This document shows, piece after piece, positions 25,300 through 33,095 of a DNA stretch of 64,000 nucleotides. The notes below the pieces were generated by a model. It searched no databases, was not told where the DNA came from, and saw nothing but the letters and a program-made list of their open reading frames with translations. Position numbers and translations under genes: made by a program. Positions within the stretch are counted from its first letter, which is position 1; each line of letters starts with the position of its first letter. Source of the DNA: Nocardia bovistercoris (GTDB lineage Bacteria > Actinomycetota > Actinomycetes > Mycobacteriales > Mycobacteriaceae); contig NZ_JADMLG010000004.1 in assembly GCF_015674855.1 (NCBI RefSeq), positions 496,001 through 560,000 of the forward strand, written 5' to 3'.

Positions 25300-25440
25300 C
25301 CCTTCCTCCGAAGGCTTGTCGAGTACGGATCGGCGGTTGCTCAAGGGTGACCGAAGGTCATCGCCGGAGGCGACGCGACGTAGGAGCGCCCTTGAACGAC
25401 CGCCGATCCGTACTCATGCTGTTCGGCCGAGGAAGGGCTG
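25300..25440. repeat. Large inverted repeat 1 (candidate origin structure)
   Basis: GAGTACGGATCGGCGGTTGC-TCAAGGG (25321-25347) is repeated inverted at 25389-25415 with two mismatches out of 27. The outer flanks also pair: GCCCTTCCTC near 25299-25308 and GAGGAAGGGC near 25430-25439. The intervening 41 bases contain shorter dyads. Far longer than a terminator needs; in a gene-free region. Confidence 0.75.
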
Positions 25441-25525
25441 TCACGTCGTGGATTCGGTCTTCGGAATCAGTACGTGGAGTGTCGATCAGCGCGCCGAGAG
25501 TTCGCCGAAAAGGTGCCGATAGGTA

Positions 25526-25561
25526 GCCGAATGCCAGCAGTGGACACTGCTAGCATTCGGC
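25526..25561. repeat. Inverted repeat 2
   Basis: GCCGAATGCCAGCAG (25526-25540) and CTGCTAGCATTCGGC (25547-25561) pair over 15 bp with one mismatch around a 6-base loop (TGGACA). It ends 2 bases before the larger palindrome at 25563. Confidence 0.8.
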
Positions 25562-25562
25562 G

Positions 25563-25750
25563 CACTCAACCACCCCCCGAACCTGCCCTCGAGCTGTGGT
25601 TACGTGGGTGATTTCTGCTCACTCCTCTCCCCACCCCCACCGACATCTCAACGCACACTGCGTGAAACGTGCGTTGAGATGTCGGTGGGGGTGGGGAGAG
25701 GAGCAATCAGAAATCAAAAGAGAAGGTCAGGTTCGGGGGGTGGTTGAGTG
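25563..25750. repeat. Inverted repeat 3: 188-bp nested palindrome
   Basis: The inner arms, 25622-25656 and 25669-25703, are perfect 35-bp inverted copies (arm sequence begins CTCCTCTCCCCACCCCCACC and ends CTCAACGCAC) around a 12-base loop. The outer arms, 25563-25585 and 25728-25750 (CACTCAACCACCCCCCGAAC and CTG), are perfect 23-bp inverted copies. Between inner and outer arms a shorter TGATTTCTG match also pairs. Perfect arms this long in noncoding DNA imply selection; oriT, single-strand origin or replication origin are the main options. Confidence 0.85.
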
Positions 25751-25946
25751 AAAAGGAATCTGGTTACGTGAGGTGGTATCGGAAAGTTTGCGAGCTGGTC
25801 GGGTTGGCATACGGAAGTGGTGGGTGGCGTCAGGCGGTGAGGCTGCGGTTCAGGGCACGCGGCTTGCGCGGTTCGGCGATTCGTGGACGTGGTGGCGGTC
25901 GTGTGCGGGGTTGCGCGACCGGTGGTCGCGCGGGCTTGCGAGCGGG

Positions 25947-26106
25947 TGTGTCTGTTCCCTCCGGTGTGGCCTGAACGGGCCTATCACACGGTCACCGAAC
26001 ATCAAGGGCGCTGCGCGTCGGCTGCGCCGATGGCCTTCGGCCACCCTTGCTGCCCGGCGCCCGTGTGATCGAAGATGCCCAGGCCACACCGGAGGGAACA
26101 GACACA
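25947..26106. repeat. Inverted repeat 4: 160-bp nested palindrome
   Basis: The 27-bp arms at 25947-25973 (TGTGTCTGTTCCCTCCGGTG and TGGCCTG) and 26080-26106 are perfect inverted copies. Inside them ATCACACGG (about 25982-25990) pairs with CCGTGTGAT (about 26061-26069), and AAGGG/CCCTT plus GGCCTTCGGCC form the core. The whole segment could fold into one long hairpin. Confidence 0.8.
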
Positions 26107-27179
26107 GTCCCAGCCGAACGCTCTACAGCCCGAACAGCTGCGCGCCTGAAGGGCGCGAGCGGGGCCAGCCCCCGCACCCCGCCCTCGCCGGGAGGCAGGC
26201 CGTCCAGAGGGACCGGAACGAGAACTGCCGGTAGGTAGGTCTGCCGCAACTTCCCAGCGGCATCACGGCTACTGGGCCGCAGTCACCCATGCTCCGATAA
26301 TCGTGTCTACCAATGACTTTCGTTGCAACCCGTGTGTCGGTGGGTGTCGATACCGTTTGGGTATCGCGATCGACAGGGAGGGACCGAGCGATGCTGGTCA
26401 TCAACAAGGCGGCAACGATAGAGCCGAGCGAGCGGCGGGTGGCCGAATGGATGCACCGGTGGACAGGTGCACTGCTGACTGCGATGAACCTGGGAGAACA
26501 AGCAGGTATCAACAAGCAGGTATCTCAGAGCTTGTCGCCGGGATTCCCAGGCAACTCGACGTCATCGGCGGCGCCGAATCCGATGCTCACGTCGACTGCT
26601 ACCGCCCAGCGCAAGGCCCCGGCCTGGGGCATTCCAATGTCTGCGCCGCCGCCCGCCGCCCGGTCGACGGTCTCGACCGGCACTGCGCCTCCTCCTGACA
26701 AAATTCCGCCCCGTCCAGTAAGAACCAAGCGTTCGATCACGCATCACACAGGCGTCCAGATAGCTGCTGCTGTCGCCGCTTATCGCGGCCATCATCGGAG
26801 GGACTTGGGGTATGGACCGAGGGGGAGGCACCGTACCCCCAGCGGACCGGTGACCACGAGGTCGTCGGCTCATCGACCGAGGAAGTTGCACCGACGACGT
26901 ACGTCGAGCCCACACCGCAGCCTGAACCGGTCCTGCCGGAGCTCACGCAGCCGTCGGGGATCGGCTGCTCTCCGTTCCAGGCGAATTGCTAAGCCGCCGG
27001 TGTTCCGGATGGTGAAGGGCCTGCTAGCACGAGGTCGGCGCATGGCAAAGATGCAGCCGTCGGCCTGGACGAATGCCACAATGTAGTTCAGGTGGGCCAG
27101 GTGGTGGAGTCGAGGTCATCTCTAGCATTTGCCATTCGCGTCTACTCACAGTAGCTAGGGTTATCGAAATGAGCGTGGG
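26107..27179. other. Gene-poor stretch with a possible decayed reading frame
   Basis: No intact gene can be defended. Around 26,760-26,992 fragments look protein-like but are in different frames: LLLSPLIAAIIGGTWG (a membrane-type helix) in one frame, then EEVAPTTYVEPTPQPEPVLP, ELTQPSGIGC ending at TAA 26990 in another. This would fit a small membrane-anchored Pro-rich protein broken by indels. The rest shows no RNA gene or coding pattern I can recognise. Confidence 0.35.
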
Positions 27180-27713
27180 TTGAGCGGAATTAATTGGCCA
27201 GAGGTTCTAGCGGGTTTTGTGCTAGGCATGACTCCGCTAATTGTAAGGCAATTGTATATCCTCGTGAATTACAGGCGATTGTCGTCTCGGAAGAAATTTC
27301 TGGGACCCCTTTGGTCTTACCACAGGAGCAGCAAGGCTGACGGTCGAATCATCGAGGAGCACTATCTTGTAAAGTATTCATTGGTATTCGGAAAATTGAC
27401 AATTCGAACAATACATAATCAAACGGACCCGTACACTAGATTTCGTTACACTGGCAGCATGTCTGCGCGTGAAGGTATGGTCCGGTACTTTGTTTTCAGC
27501 GATCCGGCATCTCATGAAAAGATGTTTTGGTGCATCATAGATCCATTCTTCGATCCATTCGAAAAGACAATCGGGGTTTGCCTGGCGCTCGACCTCAGTG
27601 GGCTACCGGTGGGGATGCCGATGATATTGAGTCGTGACAGAATCGCTCTCTCGGATGTGGAGAGCATGATTGAAAATCAGGTGCTCAAGACGCAGCCTTT
27701 CGGTAGTCCGTAA
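27180..27713 (+). CDS. AT-richer cargo: single-pass, beta-rich membrane protein
   Basis: 177 residues from TTG 27180, the only in-frame start before the first membrane helix. INWPEVLAGFVLGMTPLIVR is a membrane anchor; the rest is a beta-rich cytoplasmic domain with GPLWSYHRSS, EEHYLVKYSLVFGKLTIRTI, YTRFRYTGSMS and MVRYFVFSDPASHEKMFWC. The GxW...Y start followed by alternating strands recalls small beta-barrel/lipocalin-like sensor domains tied to membrane effectors in defence islands, but I recognise no exact family. Codon use is AT-richer than the element core, indicating separate acquisition. It probably forms a unit with the gene 42 bp downstream. Confidence 0.7.
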   Translation: MSGINWPEVLAGFVLGMTPLIVRQLYILVNYRRLSSRKKFLGPLWSYHRSSKADGRIIEEHYLVKYSLVFGKLTIRTIHNQTDPYTRFRYTGSMSAREGMVRYFVFSDPASHEKMFWCIIDPFFDPFEKTIGVCLALDLSGLPVGMPMILSRDRIALSDVESMIENQVLKTQPFGSP

Positions 27714-27755
27714 TTCCCAATCGGCCTGTGTCGGCTAGCTCGATGAGTATCAACA

Positions 27756-29225
27756 TTGGGGGCTGCGGCATGTGGCGCCGATCGGGGAATGCTATATTCC
27801 TACTCCGGTTTTACATATTCGGCGGTAGGTTCGAGGGGCCAGAAGCTGCGAAGGCTAATCGACAGAAATGAAGGAATCATGGGTCTGCTGGATCGCTGGA
27901 CGGGCATGCGTAGTTTGGACATGGGGGGCATTACCTATTCGTTTCGGACGGTAACGGTTTTCTCCTTTCGCAAGTCGCGTCGTTCGTCTATTCTGTATCG
28001 GACCCGTCGGGATGTTAGACAAACTGGGCATAGATCGATTCTTCTCCAGAGCTTAATTGACAACCGGAGTGTACTTAGCGATATTCCGGGATCGGCTATC
28101 GCGCGTCAATACAAGACCGAAATGCGCATCTTGCGTAATTTGCAAGCCTCGGACGGGTCTGGTCAAATTATCTTCTTAATGTGTCAGTTTATTCCCCGTG
28201 TCATTGCTGGCGTTGCCGTTGCTGTTTTGGCATCCATGCAGAATTTTAATATCGAGGCTCGTGTAGGCGTGATGATGGGTGTTGTTATCGGTGTTGCCGC
28301 AGGGGTGGTGGCACCAGGTTTGAGTTCGATCCTAGGTGCTCGAAGTGTCCTAATTTTATTGCCTTTAATAGCAGGAGTTGCCACCATACCGCTTCTCTAC
28401 GGTAAGTCCCTCGAGTCTCTGTCAGTCACCGCTCATGTGTCCCTGCTGACCATCCTCTGTCTAATGACGGCATCACTTGCGATCTCCGGTCTGTTTGTTT
28501 ATTCGGGACTCCTAATTGGCCTTCTGATTGGTTTGAGACGTAAGAATAGCCATCGGCGCAAAATTGACCCATCAATGTTGATTGTTAATTCATTGTTGGA
28601 CTTGATAATGCTCTTGCGATCTGCTCAAGCATTGATTAGCGAGGACGGAAAGTGGCAGGTTGTTTCTCGTCTGCATGAGTCATCTGCCTACATCCGTACT
28701 TATCTGCCGGTTACGGGAAGTATTCTCGATCCGGTTGAGCGAATTGTCTTCGAGGGGCGGTGTCATTCGGCCAGTAAGATTATTCGATCGTATGCTCTAT
28801 GGGCTGCACTGCCGACGCCAAGTACTCGGCACGATTTGTTAGAAAGATTGGAAGAGGTAACTACTAATATTTCTCTCGGACTTTACGACCTGATGCCGAA
28901 GTCCGAGGGTGTAGCAGTAATTTCCGTCGCTGATAGGCTGAGGGCTATGGTGCGGGTCTTATTAAATATAATGGCCGGAACCATACCGCTCATGCTTATA
29001 TATTTGGCGAAATGGGCTGGATTCGATCTCTCGGCTTCGGGCATAGGTGTGGGGGCCGCTGTATTCGCTATTTTATGGGCTGCTGTAGTGATCATCAGTT
29101 CGCTCGATGAAAACTATGCTAGTCGGCTTGCAGCGCTGTCAGATATGATGTCTGCAATACGCGGAAGTGCGAAGTCAGAATCTGCACCAGGTGTCGTTGG
29201 TGGGGGGCAGACCGGCAGGAATTAG
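27756..29225 (+). CDS. AT-richer cargo: multi-pass membrane protein of unknown family
   Basis: Up to 489 residues; the start is uncertain (TTG 27756, ATG 27789 or ATG 27879). A soluble Arg-rich N-terminal part (about 1-140) leads to four to five close membrane segments (FIPRVIAGVAVAVLASM; VGVMMGVVIGVAAGVVAPGL; VLILLPLIAGVATIPLLYG; LCLMTASLAISGLFVYSGLL). A soluble helical middle (about 265-395) follows, then two further spans (LLNIMAGTIPLMLIYLAKW; GVGAAVFAILWAAVVIIS). TTA and ATA codons are frequent, unlike neighbours. No known family recognised. A membrane-disrupting defence effector is one hypothesis, with the upstream protein as sensor. Confidence 0.7.
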   Translation: MGAAACGADRGMLYSYSGFTYSAVGSRGQKLRRLIDRNEGIMGLLDRWTGMRSLDMGGITYSFRTVTVFSFRKSRRSSILYRTRRDVRQTGHRSILLQSLIDNRSVLSDIPGSAIARQYKTEMRILRNLQASDGSGQIIFLMCQFIPRVIAGVAVAVLASMQNFNIEARVGVMMGVVIGVAAGVVAPGLSSILGARSVLILLPLIAGVATIPLLYGKSLESLSVTAHVSLLTILCLMTASLAISGLFVYSGLLIGLLIGLRRKNSHRRKIDPSMLIVNSLLDLIMLLRSAQALISEDGKWQVVSRLHESSAYIRTYLPVTGSILDPVERIVFEGRCHSASKIIRSYALWAALPTPSTRHDLLERLEEVTTNISLGLYDLMPKSEGVAVISVADRLRAMVRVLLNIMAGTIPLMLIYLAKWAGFDLSASGIGVGAAVFAILWAAVVIISSLDENYASRLAALSDMMSAIRGSAKSESAPGVVGGGQTGRN

Positions 29226-29543
29226 TAAACGTAGTGGGAATCTTTGCTGCGGAGGCCTCAGGAGCCCTGCACTCAGCGGATTTGGCCGGCATGGTGTGCT
29301 GCCCGTCTGCGGGGATGGGCGCTCGAGAAGGTGGAGAATGACTGCGCGTGACTTGAGTTGCTACCGCGTCCGGCTTCATAGTGCTTAAGACTGGATCGTC
29401 CGACGGGCAGCGGTGTCGTGTGTCTGCTCCGAGGACTCGCCACGACGTGGATGCTGAGTGGATCTACACCAATAGATTATGGGAAAATGGTTGCTGACAT
29501 GCAGGTTCTTTGCAGGTGTGCACAGCGCCGAGAGTGTTTGATC
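29226..29543. other. Spacer between cargo and integrase genes
   Basis: No gene, RNA or clear repeat seen. It separates two convergent genes and shows intermediate base composition. Confidence 0.5.
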
Positions 29544-30980
29544 TCATAATCTGTTGCTGTCAGTTGCTTCGGGCACTTCCCAAGTGATGCGAACACTCTC
29601 GGGCTTGAAGCCCGGTCCGCCTCTCGCCGGTAGGAGAGTGACACGGACGCCCAACGCTTGCAGGACGGCAATTCGCTGAGTCACGACGAGGTTGTCCCAC
29701 ACTTCGCGGGCGTCCTGGGTAGTGATCTGCGAAATCAGGGTGACATCCAGTCCAGCAATGGTCTGGGCGACTTCTGCTTCCGCGGAGAGAAGTTCCGGTT
29801 TGAGCTTGGCTGTGATTCGGGCAAGCTGCTGGGCGTCGATCGCTCCGTCCGCGAACGTATCTGCGGCCCCGTCCAGCCGTGCGCGTATCGCTTCAAGTCG
29901 TGCTCGTGCCTCGACTGAAGCTGAGTCATCGTGGGCAAAGAGGTCGCGGGCGTCGGGCTGAGTCAGCCGCGCGCAAACCACGGAAGTAACGAGCTCATCC
30001 ACCCATGTCATTCTTCGCCCGACGCATCCGCTGTTGGTGTCGCAGATGTAGAGGATGTTCGGTCCGCCGCGGTTCGCCACTCTCAGGAATGATCCGCACT
30101 TGCCGCATCGCCCGATGCCGAAAGACAACAGATGTCTGCGTGCGCCGCCTTTCGTGGTGGCGCGCCCAGGAGCGGTGAGCAGGGCCGTCACGCGATCGTG
30201 GTCATCGCGCTCGATGATCGGTGGCCAAGCGGCGGAAAAGTCTTGCCCGCGGTGGGTCCGGACCGCAATGTTCATCTTGCGTAGAGCCAACTTGCGGACC
30301 AGTGACGACCTCCAGGCCCCCTTCTGTTGGGGCGTAGGGATACTCGCGTCGTTCAAACGGGACACGATCGAATTCATGGAGCGTCCGGCGAGTAGGTCGG
30401 CGACGATGGAGCGAACCACGTCTGCGGACTGAGGGTCTTCGACGTCGCGCCACCCAAGGACATTTCCGGCCGCATCTCGCTCGTAGATCCGCCTCCAGCC
30501 GTACGCGCACGCACCGTTCGCGCGGCCTTCTTCGGCACGCTGTTTGGCGGCGCGGGCGATGCGTTCACCCTTGATCTCGGATTCCGCCGTGTCGAACTCG
30601 CCGAGAACGCCTGCGTACATCCGCCCAGCCGCCGAAGTCAGGTCGATGTCCGAGCCCTTGACGAGCGCGATACCGACCCGAGCCTTTGACAGGACCTCGA
30701 TCGCGTGCGCGCGTTCCTTTCTGTTGCGCCACAGCCGGGAGAGTCCATACGCGACGATGTAGTCGAACTCACCGTTCACTGCCGCGCCGAGCATCGCCTC
30801 GTAGTCGCGCCGATGCTTCGCGCCGAGGGCGGATACGTCGTTGTCGATGAACACGCGGACGACTTCCCAGCCACGGATCGCGGCCAGCCGTTCCGCATCA
30901 TCGCGTTGTCGAGCGACGCCCTTCTCAGTGCTGCGTGGGTCTTCGGAGATTCGACAGTAAATAGCTGCTCTACCTGCCAT
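29544..30980 (-). CDS. int: Large serine recombinase (integrase)
   Basis: 478 residues. Resolvase catalytic domain: IYCRISEDP with nucleophile Ser12, RRDYEAMLGAA, VAYGLSRLWRNRKE, and AGVLGEFDTAESEIKGERIA. A recombinase domain (about 155-260: ANGACAYGWRRIYERDAAGN) and a zinc-ribbon (CGKCGSF ... CDTNSGC; about 287-315) precede a coiled-coil region (about 345-440), as in phage-type large serine integrases. It starts 33 bases inside the right junction. It should integrate the element at the MBL gene by exchange across a 2-bp core, matching the TT found at both ends. Confidence 0.95.
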   Translation of the reverse strand: MAGRAAIYCRISEDPRSTEKGVARQRDDAERLAAIRGWEVVRVFIDNDVSALGAKHRRDYEAMLGAAVNGEFDYIVAYGLSRLWRNRKERAHAIEVLSKARVGIALVKGSDIDLTSAAGRMYAGVLGEFDTAESEIKGERIARAAKQRAEEGRANGACAYGWRRIYERDAAGNVLGWRDVEDPQSADVVRSIVADLLAGRSMNSIVSRLNDASIPTPQQKGAWRSSLVRKLALRKMNIAVRTHRGQDFSAAWPPIIERDDHDRVTALLTAPGRATTKGGARRHLLSFGIGRCGKCGSFLRVANRGGPNILYICDTNSGCVGRRMTWVDELVTSVVCARLTQPDARDLFAHDDSASVEARARLEAIRARLDGAADTFADGAIDAQQLARITAKLKPELLSAEAEVAQTIAGLDVTLISQITTQDAREVWDNLVVTQRIAVLQALGVRVTLLPARGGPGFKPESVRITWEVPEATDSNRL

Positions 30981-31012
30981 TTCCTTATGTTACCCGCTGA
31001 GGTCCTCTAGCA

Positions 31013-31195
31013 TTCCCCGGCGGAGTAGGAAAAACCCACAGCCCAGAAGACTTCACCACCCTGCTCACCGACGTCACCGACAAACTGTTCGCCCGCTACC
31101 CCGACGACACCGTCGTCTACCCCGGCCACGGCGACGACACCACCCTCGGCGCCGAACGCCCGCACCTGGAGGAGTGGCGCAGTCGCGGGTGGTGA
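31013..31195 (+). pseudogene. attR with the displaced host 3' end of the MBL gene
   Basis: From TTC 31013 the sequence encodes FPGGVGKTHSPEDFTTLLTD and continues through VVYPGHGDD to WRSRGW and TGA 31193-31195. It is the native end of the gene that starts at 11390, cut off from its start by the element. TT at 31013-31014 is the crossover core; bases to the left (CTCTAGCA) belong to the element. No start codon or promoter is evident, so it is not expressed as a protein. Confidence 0.92.
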
Positions 31196-31499
31196 TCAAC
31201 CGCGCACAGAATTCCGCCGACTCGGCCGCGATAGGGTGTACCTCGCCCTGGTCGGCGGGGCTCGATATAGGGTGTCAACGCGGAGCCACGCAATTGACCA
31301 CGGGAATGTGCACCTCGGTTCGCTACGCGGTAGTGGGCTATGTGCAATGATGCAATCTTTGAGAATCTTACGGACACAGAATTCCGACGGTTGGTTTATT
31401 GCCCACTTTGGCTAGGGGACGGCTGGAGCTCTCGGTCGAATCGCTCGATTTTGATAGAGTCTGGGCACGCTTCGGAACCATGATAGAGCCGAGTTGGCG
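31196..31499. other. Intergenic region right of attR
   Basis: No gene or RNA recognised. Base composition falls toward the next, AT-richer gene. Confidence 0.5.
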
Positions 31500-32195
31500 A
31501 TGAATCAGTCACGCGTACCTCATGAAGACAATGATGCGATACCCCGGCAACATGACCAGAAGGACCGCTGGTCGGCCATAATCGCAGTCGTGGCTGTGCT
31601 GGTCAGCGTCGGCGCCCTCTTTACTTCGACGAGGTCGTGCGCGGTCAGTACGGAAGCGAACGAGATTGCCAGAGGCGGCGCATCGGTTGCTCGTGAACAG
31701 GCGGACCTCGCGCGGCAGGAAGCGGCTGAGAGTTATGCTCCCGCGTTCGAGATCGTTTACCGAAAGCCGGGCACAAACACAGTGACACATGTCGATATAT
31801 CTGTTCCCCGTGGGGAAAGATTCGTGTTGGATCGAAAAATCGTTGCCGATAGGTCGACGTGGTTGGAAATTACTGTGATGAATACTTCGAAAAAAGCGGT
31901 GGGCGTGAATGATGTGGGGCTCGTGAATAGTCTTGAGGGTTCTTCTGGACTGTGGGTCAGGTCGGCTAATTTTCGGATTCCGGAAACCTGCGCTTCGAAC
32001 TCTGAAGCGGGTAGGGATGTGCGTTGCTTTAATTTTCCGATATCGATACCTGAGGGTGAGAAAATAACGATCCGATGGCCCATGGGGGAACCTGGAATCG
32101 GGTTACCCAACCGGCAGGGAGCTTATCCGTTGGTCGTCGGGTTGCAAACCGGCCACGGTCCGAAAATCTTCGAGACAAATTTGAGAATTTCATGA
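31500..32195 (+). CDS. Hypothetical single-pass membrane protein (231 aa)
   Basis: ATG 31500 (TTG 31494 possible); no strong ribosome site. A short polar N-terminus precedes one membrane helix (WSAIIAVVAVLVSVGALFTS, about 26-45), then an Ala/Glu-rich helix (ASVAREQADLARQEAAESYA) and a beta-rich domain (FEIVYRKPGTNTVTHVDISV; STWLEITVMNTSKKAVGVND) resembling Ig-like or C2-like domains. This helix-then-beta layout is common in actinobacterial hypothetical proteins of accessory regions. AT-richer than core neighbours and lying just outside the integrated element, so it may be accessory too. Function unknown. Confidence 0.7.
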   Translation: MNQSRVPHEDNDAIPRQHDQKDRWSAIIAVVAVLVSVGALFTSTRSCAVSTEANEIARGGASVAREQADLARQEAAESYAPAFEIVYRKPGTNTVTHVDISVPRGERFVLDRKIVADRSTWLEITVMNTSKKAVGVNDVGLVNSLEGSSGLWVRSANFRIPETCASNSEAGRDVRCFNFPISIPEGEKITIRWPMGEPGIGLPNRQGAYPLVVGLQTGHGPKIFETNLRIS

Positions 32196-32393
32196 GATGT
32201 CGCGGCCTATACCGCTGGTTGCCGGGGTCTGCCCCGGTGCGCGGGCCGTGTGCTGATGGCCTGACCACCGGACGCCGCCGACTGTGATCGATTCCGCATT
32301 CGTGTCGTGCTCCGAATGTCACGGCGGCGTGTCGCGCATCGTGCGCGGCAACCGATGCATCGGACCGAAAGACTCGCCTGGCAGACTTGGAGC

Positions 32394-33089
32394 GTGAACT
32401 CGCCAACCCAGCCTCTCGCGGGCGGATCCCTCCGAGATCCCGGCCCGCCGCGCGGTTTCGGCGCCGGGCTGCGGCGCTGGACGTCGCGGCTGGTCGTCGG
32501 CGCGATCGTGGCGGGTGCGGTACTGGTCGGCGGCACCGCGTTCCGGGTCTGGCAGGTGGCCAGGATCGATGATTACGGCAAGGCCGACGCGATCGTGGTG
32601 CTCGGCGCCGCGCAATACTCCGGCACACCCTCCTCGGTCTTCGAGGCGCGGCTGGATCAGGCGTACAAACTGTTCCGTCTCGGCGTCGCGCCGAAGGTCG
32701 TCACCGTCGGCGGAAAACAGGAGGGCGATATCTACACCGAGGCCGCCTCGGGCAAGAACTACCTCCAGTCGCTCGGCGTGCCCGCCGACCACATCCTCGC
32801 CGTGGAGACCGGCTCCGACACGCTGCGCAGCATCGAGGCCGTCGCCACCGCCATGGCGGCGCGCGGCATGCGGTCCTCGGTCCTGGTCAGCGACCCGTGG
32901 CATTCCCTGCGCACCCGCACGATGGCCCGTGACGCGGGTCTGAAAGCGTGGACAGCGCCCACCCGCACCGGCCCCGCCGTCTACACCAGGGAATCGCAGG
33001 CGCACGGCATAGCCAGGGAGACGGGCGCGCTGCTCTGGTATCAGCTCACCCATTTCTCCGCCGACTTCGAATACACAGCGGGCCAGTGA
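32394..33089 (+). CDS. SanA/YdcF-like DUF218 membrane protein
   Basis: 231 residues from GTG 32394, with GGAG just upstream. One membrane helix (LVVGAIVAGAVLVGG, about 31-46) anchors a DUF218 domain: ADAIVVLGAAQYSGTPSSVF, KVVTVGGKQEGDIYTEAASG, VETGSDTLRSIEAVATAM, SSVLVSDPWHSLRTR. Members such as SanA and YdcF are linked to envelope integrity, and the fold can bind nucleotides. It ends 6 bp before dgt, so the two are probably co-transcribed. Confidence 0.88.
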   Translation: MNSPTQPLAGGSLRDPGPPRGFGAGLRRWTSRLVVGAIVAGAVLVGGTAFRVWQVARIDDYGKADAIVVLGAAQYSGTPSSVFEARLDQAYKLFRLGVAPKVVTVGGKQEGDIYTEAASGKNYLQSLGVPADHILAVETGSDTLRSIEAVATAMAARGMRSSVLVSDPWHSLRTRTMARDAGLKAWTAPTRTGPAVYTRESQAHGIARETGALLWYQLTHFSADFEYTAGQ

Positions 33090-33095
33090 GATCCG

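Larger units (their letters stand above)
11885..31014. mobile_element. 19.1-kb integrative (probably conjugative or mobilizable) element
   Basis: Bounds are set by comparing the intact MBL gene with the orphan 3' end at 31013. Left junction CTG-TT-TCCAGGGGG (TT at 11885-11886); right junction AGCA-TT-CCCCGGCGG (TT at 31013-31014). The shared core is only TT, as expected for a large serine integrase, and such a gene lies just inside the right end. The inferred empty site is CTG-TT-CCCCGGCGGAG. Contents are an HD/Nudix/HTH control module, an excisionase-like gene, a transfer-type ATPase operon, an inverted-repeat-rich region, AT-richer cargo and the integrase. It resembles actinomycete integrative conjugative elements but lacks a recognisable Rep or relaxase. 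Confidence 0.9.

Noticed and set aside
25622..25703. Ordinary transcription terminator
   Set aside because: Perfect 35-bp arms plus a second outer set are far beyond terminator size, and a normal terminator already follows the operon at 25222.
25744..26234. Frames at 25744-25974 and 25773-26234
   Set aside because: Arg/Gly-rich without domain character, and they run through the inverted repeats.
26107..26250. Group II intron or riboswitch in the structured region
   Set aside because: No domain V-like hairpin or reverse transcriptase, and no downstream metabolic gene.
29544..30980. Transposon resolvase or IS607-type transposase
   Set aside because: Length, zinc ribbon, coiled-coil region and the att duplication fit a large serine integrase.
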